A DNA stretch of 27,245 nt from assembly GCA_964398355.1 (NCBI GenBank), contig CAYNMM010000054.1, forward strand, positions 1 through 27,245. The letters run 5' to 3'. This DNA is from WFZT01 sp964398355 (GTDB lineage Bacteria > Hydrothermota > Hydrothermia > B15-G9 > WFZT01). The notes beneath the pieces were generated by a model that saw only the letters and a program-made list of their open reading frames with translations, had not been told where the DNA came from and ran no database searches. The position numbers were made by a program, and so were the translations under genes. Positions within the stretch are counted from its first letter, which is position 1. Each line of letters opens with the position of its first letter. Positions 1-8,555 of this stretch are shown here, piece after piece.

Positions 1-1274
1 ACATAATCCTCGTTAATTATAATTTCAGTGACACCAGGTTTCGGGAGTTCGAAGAGTAGTTCTTCAAGCAGATGACTCATAACCGTATGTAGCCTTCTTG
101 CACCGATATTTTCAGTCCTGTCGTTAACAATTGCAGCATACCTGGCAATTTTAGCAATAGCCGATTCAGTAAATTCAAGTGAAACTCCCTCTGTTTCAAA
201 CAGGGCTTTATATTGTTTAACAAGAGAATTTTCAGGTTCCACAAGAATGCGTTTGAACTCACTTTCTCCAAGACTGTCAAGTTCAACTCTTATCGGAAAT
301 CTTCCCTGTAGCTCAGGGATCAGATCACTTGGACTTGCATTATGAAATGCGCCTGCAGCTATAAACAAAATATGATCTGTCTTAACCATTCCATACTTTG
401 TCATTACTTTCGTTCCCTCAACGATAGGGAGAAGGTCTCTCTGAACACCTTCCCTTGAAACGTCTGGACCGTGTGTAGACTCAGATCCCACAATTTTATC
501 AATCTCGTCAATGAAAATAATACCTGAAGTTTCAGCACGTTCCTTTGCCTCCTTAATCACCTCATCCATGTCTATTAATTTTGAAGCTTCCTGCTGCTTT
601 AGAATTTCTATTGCCTCTCTTACCTTCACTCTTTTCTTCTTTCTTCTCTTAGGAAAAAGAGATTCAAGTCCCTCTGGCAAGTCCAGATTCAATTCTTCTG
701 TTCCCATGGGACCAACTACCTGAAAAAATGGGAAAGATTTCTCCTCAATATCAATTTCAATATCTCTGTCATCAAATTTTCCATCATCGAACATTTCTCT
801 TAGCTTTTCTCTTGTCTCCTCCATTTCTTCAGGTTTGCCAAATGGTGTAGGGAACAGTATCTCAAGAATTTTCTCCTTTGCAAGCTCTTTTGCCTTTTCT
901 TCAACATCTTTTAACTTTTCGGATTTAACCATACTTATCGAAATTTCCATCAAATCCCTGATCATAGATTCAACATTCTTTCCGACATATCCCACCTCTG
1001 TGAATTTTGTTGCTTCAACTTTCACAAATGGAGCCTTGGCAAGATTCGCCAACCGTCTCGCTATTTCGGTTTTACCGACACCTGTTGGACCAATAAGAAT
1101 TATATTGTTGGGAGTGATTTCATCCTTTAAAGGCCCTTTAACATTTAATCTTCTCCATCTGTTTCTTAACGCAATAGCAACAGCTCTTTTTGCCCTGTCC
1201 TGGCCAATAACGTATTTATCCAGCTCTTTAACTATCTCCGCCGGCGTAAGGAATTTCTCTCCACCAATCTTCAT
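1..1274 (-). CDS. hslU: ATP-dependent protease ATPase subunit HslU (3' end outside window)
   Basis: HslU is the AAA+ unfoldase that feeds substrates to the HslV peptidase in the cytoplasm. The reverse strand reads 424 codons from an ATG at 1274, preceded by a strong GGAGGAG ribosome site. Visible are the N-terminal signature around VIGQDRAKRAVAIAL, the Walker A GPTGVGKT at residues 62-69, the pore motif GYVG, an inserted charged I-domain (about 110-235), Walker B FIDEIDKI, and the C-terminal stretch around DRTENIGARRLHTVM. The frame is still open at base 1, so I estimate 15-35 C-terminal residues are missing. hslV usually lies directly upstream of hslU, but here the upstream neighbour is a divergent gene and hslU has its own promoter. 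Identification is firm. Confidence 0.96.
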   Translation of the reverse strand, partial: MKIGGEKFLTPAEIVKELDKYVIGQDRAKRAVAIALRNRWRRLNVKGPLKDEITPNNIILIGPTGVGKTEIARRLANLAKAPFVKVEATKFTEVGYVGKNVESMIRDLMEISISMVKSEKLKDVEEKAKELAKEKILEILFPTPFGKPEEMEETREKLREMFDDGKFDDRDIEIDIEEKSFPFFQVVGPMGTEELNLDLPEGLESLFPKRRKKKRVKVREAIEILKQQEASKLIDMDEVIKEAKERAETSGIIFIDEIDKIVGSESTHGPDVSREGVQRDLLPIVEGTKVMTKYGMVKTDHILFIAAGAFHNASPSDLIPELQGRFPIRVELDSLGESEFKRILVEPENSLVKQYKALFETEGVSLEFTESAIAKIARYAAIVNDRTENIGARRLHTVMSHLLEELLFELPKPGVTEIIINEDY

Positions 1275-1305
1275 AAATCTCCTCCACTCAAACGTTCTTT
1301 GTTCA

Positions 1306-1334
1306 ATAATATGTCGTTATTTCGTAACAGTCAA
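1306..1334 (-). promoter_or_regulatory. sigma70-type promoter of hslU
   Basis: On the reverse strand TTGACT (1334-1329) and TATTAT (1311-1306) are separated by exactly 17 bases. The predicted start near 1299 would leave a leader of about 25 bases containing the GGAGGAG ribosome site of hslU. The element overlaps the region where a longer version of the divergent gene would have to start. Confidence 0.7.
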
Positions 1335-1343
1335 CAGGTTAAA

Positions 1344-1372
1344 TTGAATAAATTAGCCAGCAAGTTTACAAT
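1344..1372 (+). promoter_or_regulatory. sigma70-type promoter of the receiver/PEP-binding gene, probably leaderless
   Basis: TTGAAT (1344-1349) and TACAAT (1367-1372) are separated by 17 bases. The -10 ends 8 bases before the ATG at 1380, which is where transcription would be expected to begin. No Shine-Dalgarno precedes that ATG, so a leaderless transcript is the simplest reading. It lies back to back with the hslU promoter. Confidence 0.62.
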
Positions 1373-1379
1373 TCATACC

Positions 1380-3704
1380 ATGAATTTTAAATATATCCTT
1401 GTTGTCGATGACAATGATGGAGTGAGAAGTACACTAAAGAAGATAATTGAAAACAAGGGGTTCACTCCTCTTCTTGCAGAAAATACGACCCAAGCGCTGG
1501 AATATTTACACAGACATGCAAGATGGACGGGTCTTGCTCTCCTTGACTACCATCTTGGTGATGGTTTCTCTGGCTCGGCTGTTTTAACTGAAATATTGGT
1601 AAAATATCCATGGATTTATCCAGTTAGTATAAGCATTTTACCGAGATTCATTACCCAGAAGGGACAGGAGGAATTACCAGGTGATTTCTCAAGTGGATGT
1701 AAAGAATTTTACGGTGGAGCCCGTGGTATTTACAACCTCATAGATGACTTTGATAATCTGCTGAAAAGGGCTGCTGAATTTTTTATTGAGAATAGAACCA
1801 AGGTACCAAAAATAAAACCAAAAATCGAGATTAGCAACAGTGCGAAATTACCTCCATTTTACGAATTTAAACCTGATACCGAATCGAACAGTCGAATAAA
1901 AATTATTGGATACCCTGAAATCGGTGGCAAGGGGGCATCTCTTGAATGGTTAAGTAAATTCATTGAACTGTATGGAGAAGAATTTCAGGAAGTTTTTGGA
2001 GTCAAACTGCTTATACCAAGAACTGCTATTTTATCTCATGCCTATTTTGAAACATTTATTAGAGGAATCCATAAATACATTCAGGAAACTTTGATTGAAA
2101 AAATAAAAGGGTCTGGAAAATTTTCAGGTAGACAGAAGGATTTTCTCATTAAAAATATAGAGGAGCATGGGTGGAGAAGTACCCTCCTCATGAAAAAGAT
2201 CAAGGAACAGTCAACAGAGCTCCTTTACAACTTTGCATTTAAACTGGAAAGTGCTGCACGGGAAGTAATTTGTTCTTCTGAACCATCTTCATTCATCGAG
2301 CGAAAAATTGAAGAAGCCCTTGAATTTATATACAGAGATCACATAACACCGATCATTGTGCGATCTTCTGGTATATCTGAAGGTAAAGGAAGAGTCATGT
2401 TCCATGGAATTTATGACTCAACTTTTACTCCTATCTATCCAAAGCTCTCCCATGTAATCAAAGCAGTGAAAAGTGTGTGGGCAAGCACCTTTAGTAAGAG
2501 AGCAATAATTTACAGATTAAATAATCAGGTACCTGAGGAAGAGGAGAGTATGAGTGTTATTCTTCAGTCTGTAGTAGGTGAAAAAATAGGTAATATCTTC
2601 CTGCCCCATATAAGTGGTGTTGTGGTAGCAAGTGAAACAGGTGGTTCGGTTAGGACTAAGGGACCTGTAGGATACTTCGCTCTTGGACTTGGAGTTTTGA
2701 TTGTGGATGAAAGAGGCAATAATGTGTGGATGATCCTTGATAAGAAAGAACGTAAAAGATACAGGATTAAAGTGGAGAAAAACCATCAAAATAAGGTCGA
2801 CATTATCGATCGTGAAGGCCTTAAAACAATCTCCGATTATAACATCATCAAACATTTTGAGGAAAACAACAAATTTGAACTTTTAAGGCGAACTGTATCC
2901 ATTTACAAAGATGGTAAAATATTCCCTTATACGTTAAAAACTGCAGGTGAAAAATACATAACGCTTGAAGGATACAAAAATCTTTACAAACTTGACGACC
3001 TTTTTTTAAAACTAATGAAAGCAATAGAGGATCTGAATAGACAGAATGGTTCAAAACAACCTCTTGATATCGAATTTGCACTCGTTGAAAGGGACGGAGA
3101 ACTCCTCATTTATTTGCTACAACTAACATTGTTTACCATCCACTTTCCCAAATATAGAACAGATCCATCAAACAAGCTTCCACAGGAGACAATATGGTTT
3201 TATTCACCTGCGACTGTTGGTGTACTAAAGGGTAAACCCTTTAGATATGTGATATATATAGATGCCGAAAGATATTCGGCTCTTGGAGTTGAAGATAGAC
3301 TTAGGATAGGAGAATATCTTGATCATCTCGATAAAACGATAGATGAGGAATACATTCTTATCATTCCAGGTAAAATGTGGAGTAAGAGTGTCGATGATGG
3401 AATCGTAACAGATAGTTTATTGTCAAAGGCTGGCATGCTTGTAGAATTTGCATACAGGTCATTTGAACCCTGGGGAGGCAGACCTTCGCATTTCTTTCTG
3501 GAGTTAATTAACAAAGGTGGAGTTTATGCAGCATGTTTTAAAGGAGATGACTGGAAAATCGATTTTGACAAACTTCGTAAACTTGGACGTGCAGACATGG
3601 AGTATGTGGATCCATTTAGAGTAATTAAAAAGTTCAGACTTGAAAATCCGACTGTTGTGTATGCAAATAGCCTTACACATAAGTCTGGAGCTGGATTTAA
3701 ATAG
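1380..3704 (+). CDS. Response-regulator receiver fused to a PEP/pyruvate-binding (PPDK N-terminal-like) domain
   Basis: The 774-residue product opens with a receiver domain: acidic pocket VVDDND (D10, D11), likely phospho-acceptor D56 in LLDYHLGDG, and a Lys in GCKEFYGG as candidate conserved lysine. From about residue 170 it resembles the ATP/PEP-binding domain of PEP synthase and pyruvate phosphate dikinase: GGKGASLEWL, PRTAILS, the nucleotide-site stretch IIVRSSGISEGKGRV, WASTFSKRAIIYR, HISGVV, and DIEFALVE ending in a YLLQ motif. I see no downstream swivelling domain with the TSH-type phosphohistidine, so it may be a phosphotransferase fragment or a sensor rather than a full dikinase. A TTG (1299) or ATG (1311) start is possible, but both overlap the hslU promoter and lack a ribosome site. 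The ATG at 1380 starts right at the receiver fold. Confidence 0.8.
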   Translation: MNFKYILVVDDNDGVRSTLKKIIENKGFTPLLAENTTQALEYLHRHARWTGLALLDYHLGDGFSGSAVLTEILVKYPWIYPVSISILPRFITQKGQEELPGDFSSGCKEFYGGARGIYNLIDDFDNLLKRAAEFFIENRTKVPKIKPKIEISNSAKLPPFYEFKPDTESNSRIKIIGYPEIGGKGASLEWLSKFIELYGEEFQEVFGVKLLIPRTAILSHAYFETFIRGIHKYIQETLIEKIKGSGKFSGRQKDFLIKNIEEHGWRSTLLMKKIKEQSTELLYNFAFKLESAAREVICSSEPSSFIERKIEEALEFIYRDHITPIIVRSSGISEGKGRVMFHGIYDSTFTPIYPKLSHVIKAVKSVWASTFSKRAIIYRLNNQVPEEEESMSVILQSVVGEKIGNIFLPHISGVVVASETGGSVRTKGPVGYFALGLGVLIVDERGNNVWMILDKKERKRYRIKVEKNHQNKVDIIDREGLKTISDYNIIKHFEENNKFELLRRTVSIYKDGKIFPYTLKTAGEKYITLEGYKNLYKLDDLFLKLMKAIEDLNRQNGSKQPLDIEFALVERDGELLIYLLQLTLFTIHFPKYRTDPSNKLPQETIWFYSPATVGVLKGKPFRYVIYIDAERYSALGVEDRLRIGEYLDHLDKTIDEEYILIIPGKMWSKSVDDGIVTDSLLSKAGMLVEFAYRSFEPWGGRPSHFFLELINKGGVYAACFKGDDWKIDFDKLRKLGRADMEYVDPFRVIKKFRLENPTVVYANSLTHKSGAGFK

Positions 3705-3745
3705 TATTTCAGTGCCGAAAACATTCTTGAAATCATCATTTTTTG

Positions 3746-3774
3746 TTGACAGGTCTGTGGTGGTTTGTTATATT
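3746..3774 (+). promoter_or_regulatory. sigma70-type promoter of the membrane protein / PilM-like operon
   Basis: A consensus TTGACA (3746-3751) and TATATT (3769-3774) are separated by 17 bases. The predicted start near 3781 lies about 20 bases before the coding start. The ribosome site GGGAGGT (3791-3797) is spaced 6 bases from the ATG at 3804. Confidence 0.75.
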
Positions 3775-3803
3775 TTCTGAAAAGTTAAAAGGGAGGTCGG
3801 GAA

Positions 3804-4970
3804 ATGGCAGTAAAGATGCATTTTAATTACAAGGACGTCCCGAGAGCAGCAAGGTTTGCTTTCAGTGCTAAGAAAATCTATGTACAATTTTTAGGGCTTC
3901 TTGTGGGGACAATCGTCTATTCAATTCTTTCCTATATAGGCTTCCTTGTCTCCGGATACTCTATAACTGAGGTGTGGAACAATTTTCACTATATCCCGAT
4001 TCCGCTTGGTGAGCCATTGACATTCTGGGGGGAGTTCTTTGTTTACTTGGGACTTGCGTTATTTGTTATTATTCAGCTTCTTTTCGGAGTTGCCATAGCG
4101 AAAATAACTTATGAACAGTTGAAGGGAGATGAGTTTTACGAGATTAAACGTGCCTTGAAATTCGCATTTGGGGAAGGACGTTCAGCCATTTTTACACCCA
4201 TCACAATTATTCTCGTTATCATTTTCATTCTGATTGGTGGTGTAATCCTCGGTCTTATCGGTAAAATACCATGGCTTGGAGAGCTCGTTCTTCTTCTCAT
4301 GAGTGTTCCTGTAATTTTTACAGCAGTATTCATCGTTTACCTGCTATTCGCCCTCGCTCTTTCATATTTTCTGGTTGTCCCTATCGTTGCCGTCACAAAT
4401 TCTGACACATTTGATGCATTGTTTGAGCTCTTCTCAACACTAAATGATCAGAACTGGAGATTTATAGGATATGAGGTATTCCTATATGTAATCAAACCAA
4501 TAGCATTTGGAGTCTTCGCCTGGTCCATTGCCAGAGGTCTTAGAATAGTTCATTGGGTATTATCTGCTCACTGGCTAATGGGAGATAAGTTTGTAAAAAT
4601 CGAGAAGGCAGCAATTTCATATTTACCAAGCCATCCAATACTTTACAGTTTTGAGCCTGTGTTGAGATTACTTGGAGCAAGTCCTCTACTTTATCCCCAA
4701 CATATCTCTAATCTCACGATTCCAGAGTCCATACTTGGATTTTTGTTCGGAATTTTACTCTACTTCATCATTTTTGTTGCTCTTTCGTACTGGGGAGTTA
4801 TGCATTGGGCAGGTAACACTTTGATTTTTGTCGTCCTGGCTAAAAAGAAAGACGACATTGATTACCTTGAAGTAAAGGAAGAAGAATTTGAATTCTCCGA
4901 AGAGCAGGAGGAATCGACAGAAGAGGAAGCTACTGAGCAAACAGAAGAAAAAGAGGAAGGAGAAAGTTGA
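3804..4970 (+). CDS. Polytopic membrane protein of unknown function with acidic C-terminal tail
   Basis: The 388-residue product has several strongly hydrophobic segments: about 25-50, 75-100, 128-150, 158-195, 230-245 and 315-345. After the last one a cytosolic-type tail of about 40 residues is almost entirely Glu, Asp, Lys, Ser and Thr. A loop near residues 196-220 reads TNSDTFDALFELFS followed by NWRFIGYE. It faintly recalls polytopic membrane proteins with a T-x-S-x-DAL...RPWR loop, but I cannot name a family. The start is set by a good GGGAGGT. The stop codon overlaps the start of the next gene (TTGA), so the two are probably translated together. A role with the downstream PilM-like protein is suggested only by position. 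Confidence 0.8.
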   Translation: MAVKMHFNYKDVPRAARFAFSAKKIYVQFLGLLVGTIVYSILSYIGFLVSGYSITEVWNNFHYIPIPLGEPLTFWGEFFVYLGLALFVIIQLLFGVAIAKITYEQLKGDEFYEIKRALKFAFGEGRSAIFTPITIILVIIFILIGGVILGLIGKIPWLGELVLLLMSVPVIFTAVFIVYLLFALALSYFLVVPIVAVTNSDTFDALFELFSTLNDQNWRFIGYEVFLYVIKPIAFGVFAWSIARGLRIVHWVLSAHWLMGDKFVKIEKAAISYLPSHPILYSFEPVLRLLGASPLLYPQHISNLTIPESILGFLFGILLYFIIFVALSYWGVMHWAGNTLIFVVLAKKKDDIDYLEVKEEEFEFSEEQEESTEEEATEQTEEKEEGES

Positions 4971-5728
4971 TTCTTTGTGAATTATATCAGGATGAATGTA
5001 AGGCCCTGGAGTACAAAAAGGATAAAATCCGTGCAGTACATTCCATTAAAAGGAAAGATGTTCTTCAATTTATGAGAAAGAAACGAAAAGAAATTAAGGG
5101 AATTCTTGTAAATCCTCAAAAATTTTTTTACAGAGCGATAGACAGAAAATTTGCGGAAGCCACTAAGAACATAGTAGACTATGAATTCCCGGATATCAAG
5201 GATGGCATCTGGGAAAAGTTCGACGATAAGAAGGGAAAAATTCATCTCGTAATGGTAGACAGTTCAGAAATTGAATTTGCAAAAGAAGCGATAAAATCAT
5301 CAAAGGCACAGTGTGAAGTTCTTGATTTGAGTATTTTCAACGTAGTGAACTTTGTCATTAAATTTTACGAAGGGATTAAAAATGGTGTAATCATTAATAT
5401 TGCAGAGGATAACGTTTACTCAGTTTTTGTAAAAAATAAAAGGCCATTCTGGGGAAATAGTTATGAACGTTCGAAATTTCCAGATTTTACACGAAAGCAA
5501 ATATTCTATGTTTTCTCCATTGACAGTGGAGTCAGAGATAATTTCAAAATCTACCTGAACGTGGCATCAGTTGACCTCGCCAAGGAGATTGGTAATGTAA
5601 AGGAGAACTTAGGATTTGACGTAGTATTAATTGATCCCATTGGAATTGCAAAAAACATCAAAAAATACACGGAAGACATTCCATCTCTGTATACCGGATT
5701 GATTGGACTTTCATTGAGGATCAAATAA
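4967..5728 (+). CDS. PilM/GspL-like actin-fold protein (divergent)
   Basis: A 253-residue soluble protein starting at a TTG that overlaps the previous stop, with GGAG just upstream. I compare it to PilM/GspL, the actin-fold scaffold of type IV pilus and type II secretion inner-membrane platforms, for three reasons. It has the expected beta-alpha pattern, a closing segment IPSLYTGLIGLSLRIK that resembles the usual 'YAxAxGLALR' PilM ending, and it is followed by a tiny protein starting MLEFNFL, similar to PilN N-termini. The phosphate-binding motifs of true actin-fold ATPases are not visible in its N-terminus, and it is shorter than PilM (about 350). A non-nucleotide-binding GspL-type role, or an unrelated protein, remains possible. 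Confidence 0.5.
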   Translation: MILCELYQDECKALEYKKDKIRAVHSIKRKDVLQFMRKKRKEIKGILVNPQKFFYRAIDRKFAEATKNIVDYEFPDIKDGIWEKFDDKKGKIHLVMVDSSEIEFAKEAIKSSKAQCEVLDLSIFNVVNFVIKFYEGIKNGVIINIAEDNVYSVFVKNKRPFWGNSYERSKFPDFTRKQIFYVFSIDSGVRDNFKIYLNVASVDLAKEIGNVKENLGFDVVLIDPIGIAKNIKKYTEDIPSLYTGLIGLSLRIK

Positions 5729-5729
5729 G

Positions 5730-5879
5730 ATGCTTGAATTTAATTTCCTGAAAAATAAGAAAAAAAGAGGTAAAAGGGAAAGTAAAAAGGGGAATAGAAG
5801 AGTTATCTGGTTGCTTTTGATCTTGATCGTACTTTTAATTGTTTATCTATTTACATCGGGTTTAATTAAAGGATTCTAA
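5730..5879 (+). CDS. Small single-helix membrane protein, PilN-like N-terminus
   Basis: A 49-codon ORF begins 1 base after the preceding stop and ends 4 bases before lepB. The product starts MLEFNFLKNKKKRGK, then has a lysine/arginine-rich stretch to about residue 24. One hydrophobic helix follows (about 25-42, VIWLLLILIVLLIVYLF) and a short tail. The charge distribution predicts a cytosolic N-terminus. The opening resembles PilN/GspL-associated proteins (M-x-x-x-N-L-L), but the periplasmic domain of a real PilN is absent. The tight packing in the run of same-strand genes supports it being real. Function is unknown. Confidence 0.6.
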   Translation: MLEFNFLKNKKKRGKRESKKGNRRVIWLLLILIVLLIVYLFTSGLIKGF

Positions 5880-5883
5880 GAGA

Positions 5884-6588
5884 ATGTCAGGAAAAGTTAA
5901 GTCCCTGATCTGGACGATAGTGGTGATAGTTTTAATTAGAGCTGTGCTTGTGTATCCTTATGTGATCCCATCAGGATCCATGGAGGATACACTGCTACCA
6001 GGGGATGTATTACTTGCATTAAAGTTTGTTTACGGAGTTGACATTCCGTACACGGATATAAGAATAGCCCAATGGAGAAAACCGAAAAGAGGGGAAATTA
6101 TAATTTTTAAATATCCGGTTAATGAGAGAAAGCACTTTGTAAAAAGGTGTATAGGTCTTCCTGGTGACACGATAATGATAAGGAACAAGATCGTATACAT
6201 AAACGGGAAAAAACTTGACGAGCCATACGCTGTTCACAAAGATCCTAACATATACCCAGCAAAATATGACTTAACCAACAACCCATGGGCTCAACAATTG
6301 TATCAGAAATCGTGGGAAAATAGGGAGTTTATGAATGATCCATCTGTACGCGATAATTTTGGTCCCATTGTGGTACCGAAAGGGACAGTTTTCGCAATGG
6401 GGGATAATAGAGATTATTCTTACGATTCAAGGTTCTGGGGACCGGTTCCCTACAAACTTGTTATAGGGATACCGTTTATCATCTATTTTTCCTACAATCC
6501 CAACGCTCCATGGAGTAAACCATGGGAAAAGGTCAGATGGAGCAGAATTTTTGCTGTTTATGATATGGGGTTTGGCAAAATTAGATAG
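5884..6588 (+). CDS. lepB: Signal peptidase I
   Basis: Membrane-bound Ser/Lys protease that removes signal peptides from exported proteins. The 234-residue product has one N-terminal transmembrane segment (about 8-24). The catalytic Ser32 is in IPSGSMEDTLLPGD and the general-base Lys87 is in HFVKRCIGLPGD. Box E, GDNRDYSYDSRFWGPVP, lies near residues 178-194. A long insertion between Lys87 and box E (about 100-165) is rich in Tyr, Asn and Pro, as in many Gram-negative-type enzymes. It is the last gene of the run starting at 3804. The next gene has its own promoter. Confidence 0.95.
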   Translation: MSGKVKSLIWTIVVIVLIRAVLVYPYVIPSGSMEDTLLPGDVLLALKFVYGVDIPYTDIRIAQWRKPKRGEIIIFKYPVNERKHFVKRCIGLPGDTIMIRNKIVYINGKKLDEPYAVHKDPNIYPAKYDLTNNPWAQQLYQKSWENREFMNDPSVRDNFGPIVVPKGTVFAMGDNRDYSYDSRFWGPVPYKLVIGIPFIIYFSYNPNAPWSKPWEKVRWSRIFAVYDMGFGKIR

Positions 6589-6598
6589 ACTCTTTTAA

Positions 6599-6628
6599 TT
6601 GACATAGCCAAAATGATAACTTTATCTT
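6599..6628 (+). promoter_or_regulatory. sigma70-type promoter of the V-type ATPase / envelope operon
   Basis: Consensus TTGACA (6599-6604) is followed after 18 bases by TATCTT (6623-6628); TTATCT at 17 bases is an alternative -10. Transcription would begin near 6635, just before the ribosome site GGAGGCGG in front of the ATG at 6651. Confidence 0.6.
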
Positions 6629-6650
6629 TTTAGCCTGATGGAGGCGGACG

Positions 6651-8555
6651 ATGCTCGAGAAAATGTTAAAGGTGGAAATAGTAGGGTCAAAAAAGGATGT
6701 AGATGAGTTTCTTAAAGAGATTTATCAATACGGGGTCTTACATCTTGAAGAGTTACCTAAGGACGATCCAAATATTAAAAATTTTGAACTGTCCAGGAAT
6801 GAGCAGGCTAAGCTCAAAGATTTCATAGGATATTTGAATGACCTCAATGAAATTGCAGGTGAATTGAATATCGAAAGGACAGGCAAGTCTTCCATTTTAG
6901 ACATAAGTGAATCGGAACTCAGAGATAAAATCGAGACGATAAGATCAGAATTTAAAGAAATAATTGAAGAAGAGAGAGCGATTAAACAGCAGGAAAAGCT
7001 ACTTAATGATTATAAAAAGGCTATTGGGGCTTTGAGTCAGCTGATAAAGAGTTATAGCGGCCCTGAGAAGCTAAGTTTTCTTGGTATCACTTTATCCAAA
7101 AATGAGGCAAGGATACTTGAATATTTAAAGGAACTGATTAAAGAAAAGTTGGGTGAGGAGAATGTGGAGATTGTTTCAACTGATTTAAGTGGAGACAGAA
7201 TAGCCGCATTAATTCTCGCATCAGAGGATAAAATTGAAGAAATTTCGAAACTGATCTGGAAAGAAGGCATTAGTGAATTGAAGATTCCCGAAAAATATAG
7301 AGACTTACCTGTAGAGAGAATGCTGGACGCACTGGAGGAGGACTTATCTCATATTCCAGAAAAGTTGGAGGCAAACAGGAAGAAACTCGAAAAGTTCAGA
7401 GAAAAATATGGAGATGATATATCTGTGTTACTTGATTACGTTGAGGAGAACGTTGAAATACTTGAAGCCAAGGAGCTGTACATCGGTCAGACCAAGTTTT
7501 TATACTTTCTTTGGGGATGGATTCCGGAAAATGACTTTGAGAAATTCAGTAAATATTTAAAGGATAGATTTAAAGGAAGGCTTGTAGCCAAGGAGATAAA
7601 ACCCCGAAAAGATGAATATCATAAAGTCCCCATAAAATTTAAAAATTTATCCATTTTCCGACCATTCCAGTTATTACTGTCTATTTTCCAGCCACCAATT
7701 TACGGAACTATTGATCCTACACCGTTGATTTATTTCTTTTTCCCTATTTACTTTGGTTTTATGCTCGGCGATTTTGGGTATGGAGCAGTTGCGTTACTCC
7801 TATTTTTCATGATGTATTTAAAATCAAAACCCGGAAGCGCATTGAGACAGGTGGCAATAATTTTCTTGTGGACATCCTTCTGGACGATAATATTTGGCCT
7901 TTTATACGGTGAAGCATTTGGTGATTTATCTGAGAAACTTGGAATGCATCCGTTACTTATTCACAGGATGCACCAAATAAAAATAATTCTTGTAACAGCT
8001 GTTGTATTTGGGGTAATACAGGTTGTTCTCGGTGTATTTCTTGGATTTATAAACAATTTGAGACTTGGCCATATAAGACATGCAAAGTATGAATTTTCAA
8101 GATTCGTTGGACTTGTAGGATTATCTCTTGCATTTATTGGTCCAATACTAATGCTTATTGGGGGATGGAGTGGATACCCAAAGATATTAATTAAACTTGG
8201 TGTGGTTCTTCTTGCTATATCCATCCCTGCGGTAGCGATACTTCACAACTTTATAGCTCCAATTGAAATTTTATCAGCAATGGGCAATATGTTTAGTTTT
8301 GCCCGACTTATGGCTATCGGTTTGTCTTCAGCGATACTGGGGATGATAGCCAACATGTTTGGTGGATTGATTCCGAATCTCATCTTTGGCTTTACAGTTG
8401 CGTTCTTATTCCATTTTTTAAACCTGATTCTCGGGATTTTCGATCCCACTATACAGGGTCTCAGGTTGCAGTTTGTAGAATTTTTCTCAAAATTTTATAT
8501 ATCCGGAGGAAAGAAATACAATCCATTTAAAAAAGGAGGTAGCCATGATTCGTAA
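6651..8555 (+). CDS. ntpI: V/A-type ATPase subunit I (a-subunit homologue)
   Basis: Membrane stator subunit that forms the ion half-channels against the K ring of the rotary ATPase. The 634-residue protein has the usual two-part build. An N-terminal cytosolic arm with long charged coiled-coil stretches (to about 330) begins with the family signature MLKVEIVG...GVLHLEEL. A C-terminal half follows with about seven membrane helices. The conserved end TIQGLRLQFVEFFSKFY matches the 'LRLxxVEFFxKFY' block carrying the essential Arg, followed by GGKKYNPFK. Length is normal for the family. It is the first gene of the operon and overlaps the K gene by 11 bases. Subunit G, often just upstream, is absent here. 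Confidence 0.95.
   Translation: MLEKMLKVEIVGSKKDVDEFLKEIYQYGVLHLEELPKDDPNIKNFELSRNEQAKLKDFIGYLNDLNEIAGELNIERTGKSSILDISESELRDKIETIRSEFKEIIEEERAIKQQEKLLNDYKKAIGALSQLIKSYSGPEKLSFLGITLSKNEARILEYLKELIKEKLGEENVEIVSTDLSGDRIAALILASEDKIEEISKLIWKEGISELKIPEKYRDLPVERMLDALEEDLSHIPEKLEANRKKLEKFREKYGDDISVLLDYVEENVEILEAKELYIGQTKFLYFLWGWIPENDFEKFSKYLKDRFKGRLVAKEIKPRKDEYHKVPIKFKNLSIFRPFQLLLSIFQPPIYGTIDPTPLIYFFFPIYFGFMLGDFGYGAVALLLFFMMYLKSKPGSALRQVAIIFLWTSFWTIIFGLLYGEAFGDLSEKLGMHPLLIHRMHQIKIILVTAVVFGVIQVVLGVFLGFINNLRLGHIRHAKYEFSRFVGLVGLSLAFIGPILMLIGGWSGYPKILIKLGVVLLAISIPAVAILHNFIAPIEILSAMGNMFSFARLMAIGLSSAILGMIANMFGGLIPNLIFGFTVAFLFHFLNLILGIFDPTIQGLRLQFVEFFSKFYISGGKKYNPFKKGGSHDS

Noticed and set aside
835..1347. 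A 170-codon plus-strand frame opposite hslU
   Set aside because: It is antisense to a fully conserved HslU reading frame, has no ribosome site and shows no family pattern.
1299..1379. Upstream TTG/ATG start giving 27 or 23 extra residues to the receiver fusion
   Set aside because: It overlaps the hslU promoter, lacks a Shine-Dalgarno, and the extra residues precede the normal start of a receiver domain. The gene's own promoter lies within this stretch.
3705..3745. Terminator after the receiver fusion gene
   Set aside because: Only TTTCA/TGAAA can pair, with a 16-base loop, before a T-run. This is too weak to call.
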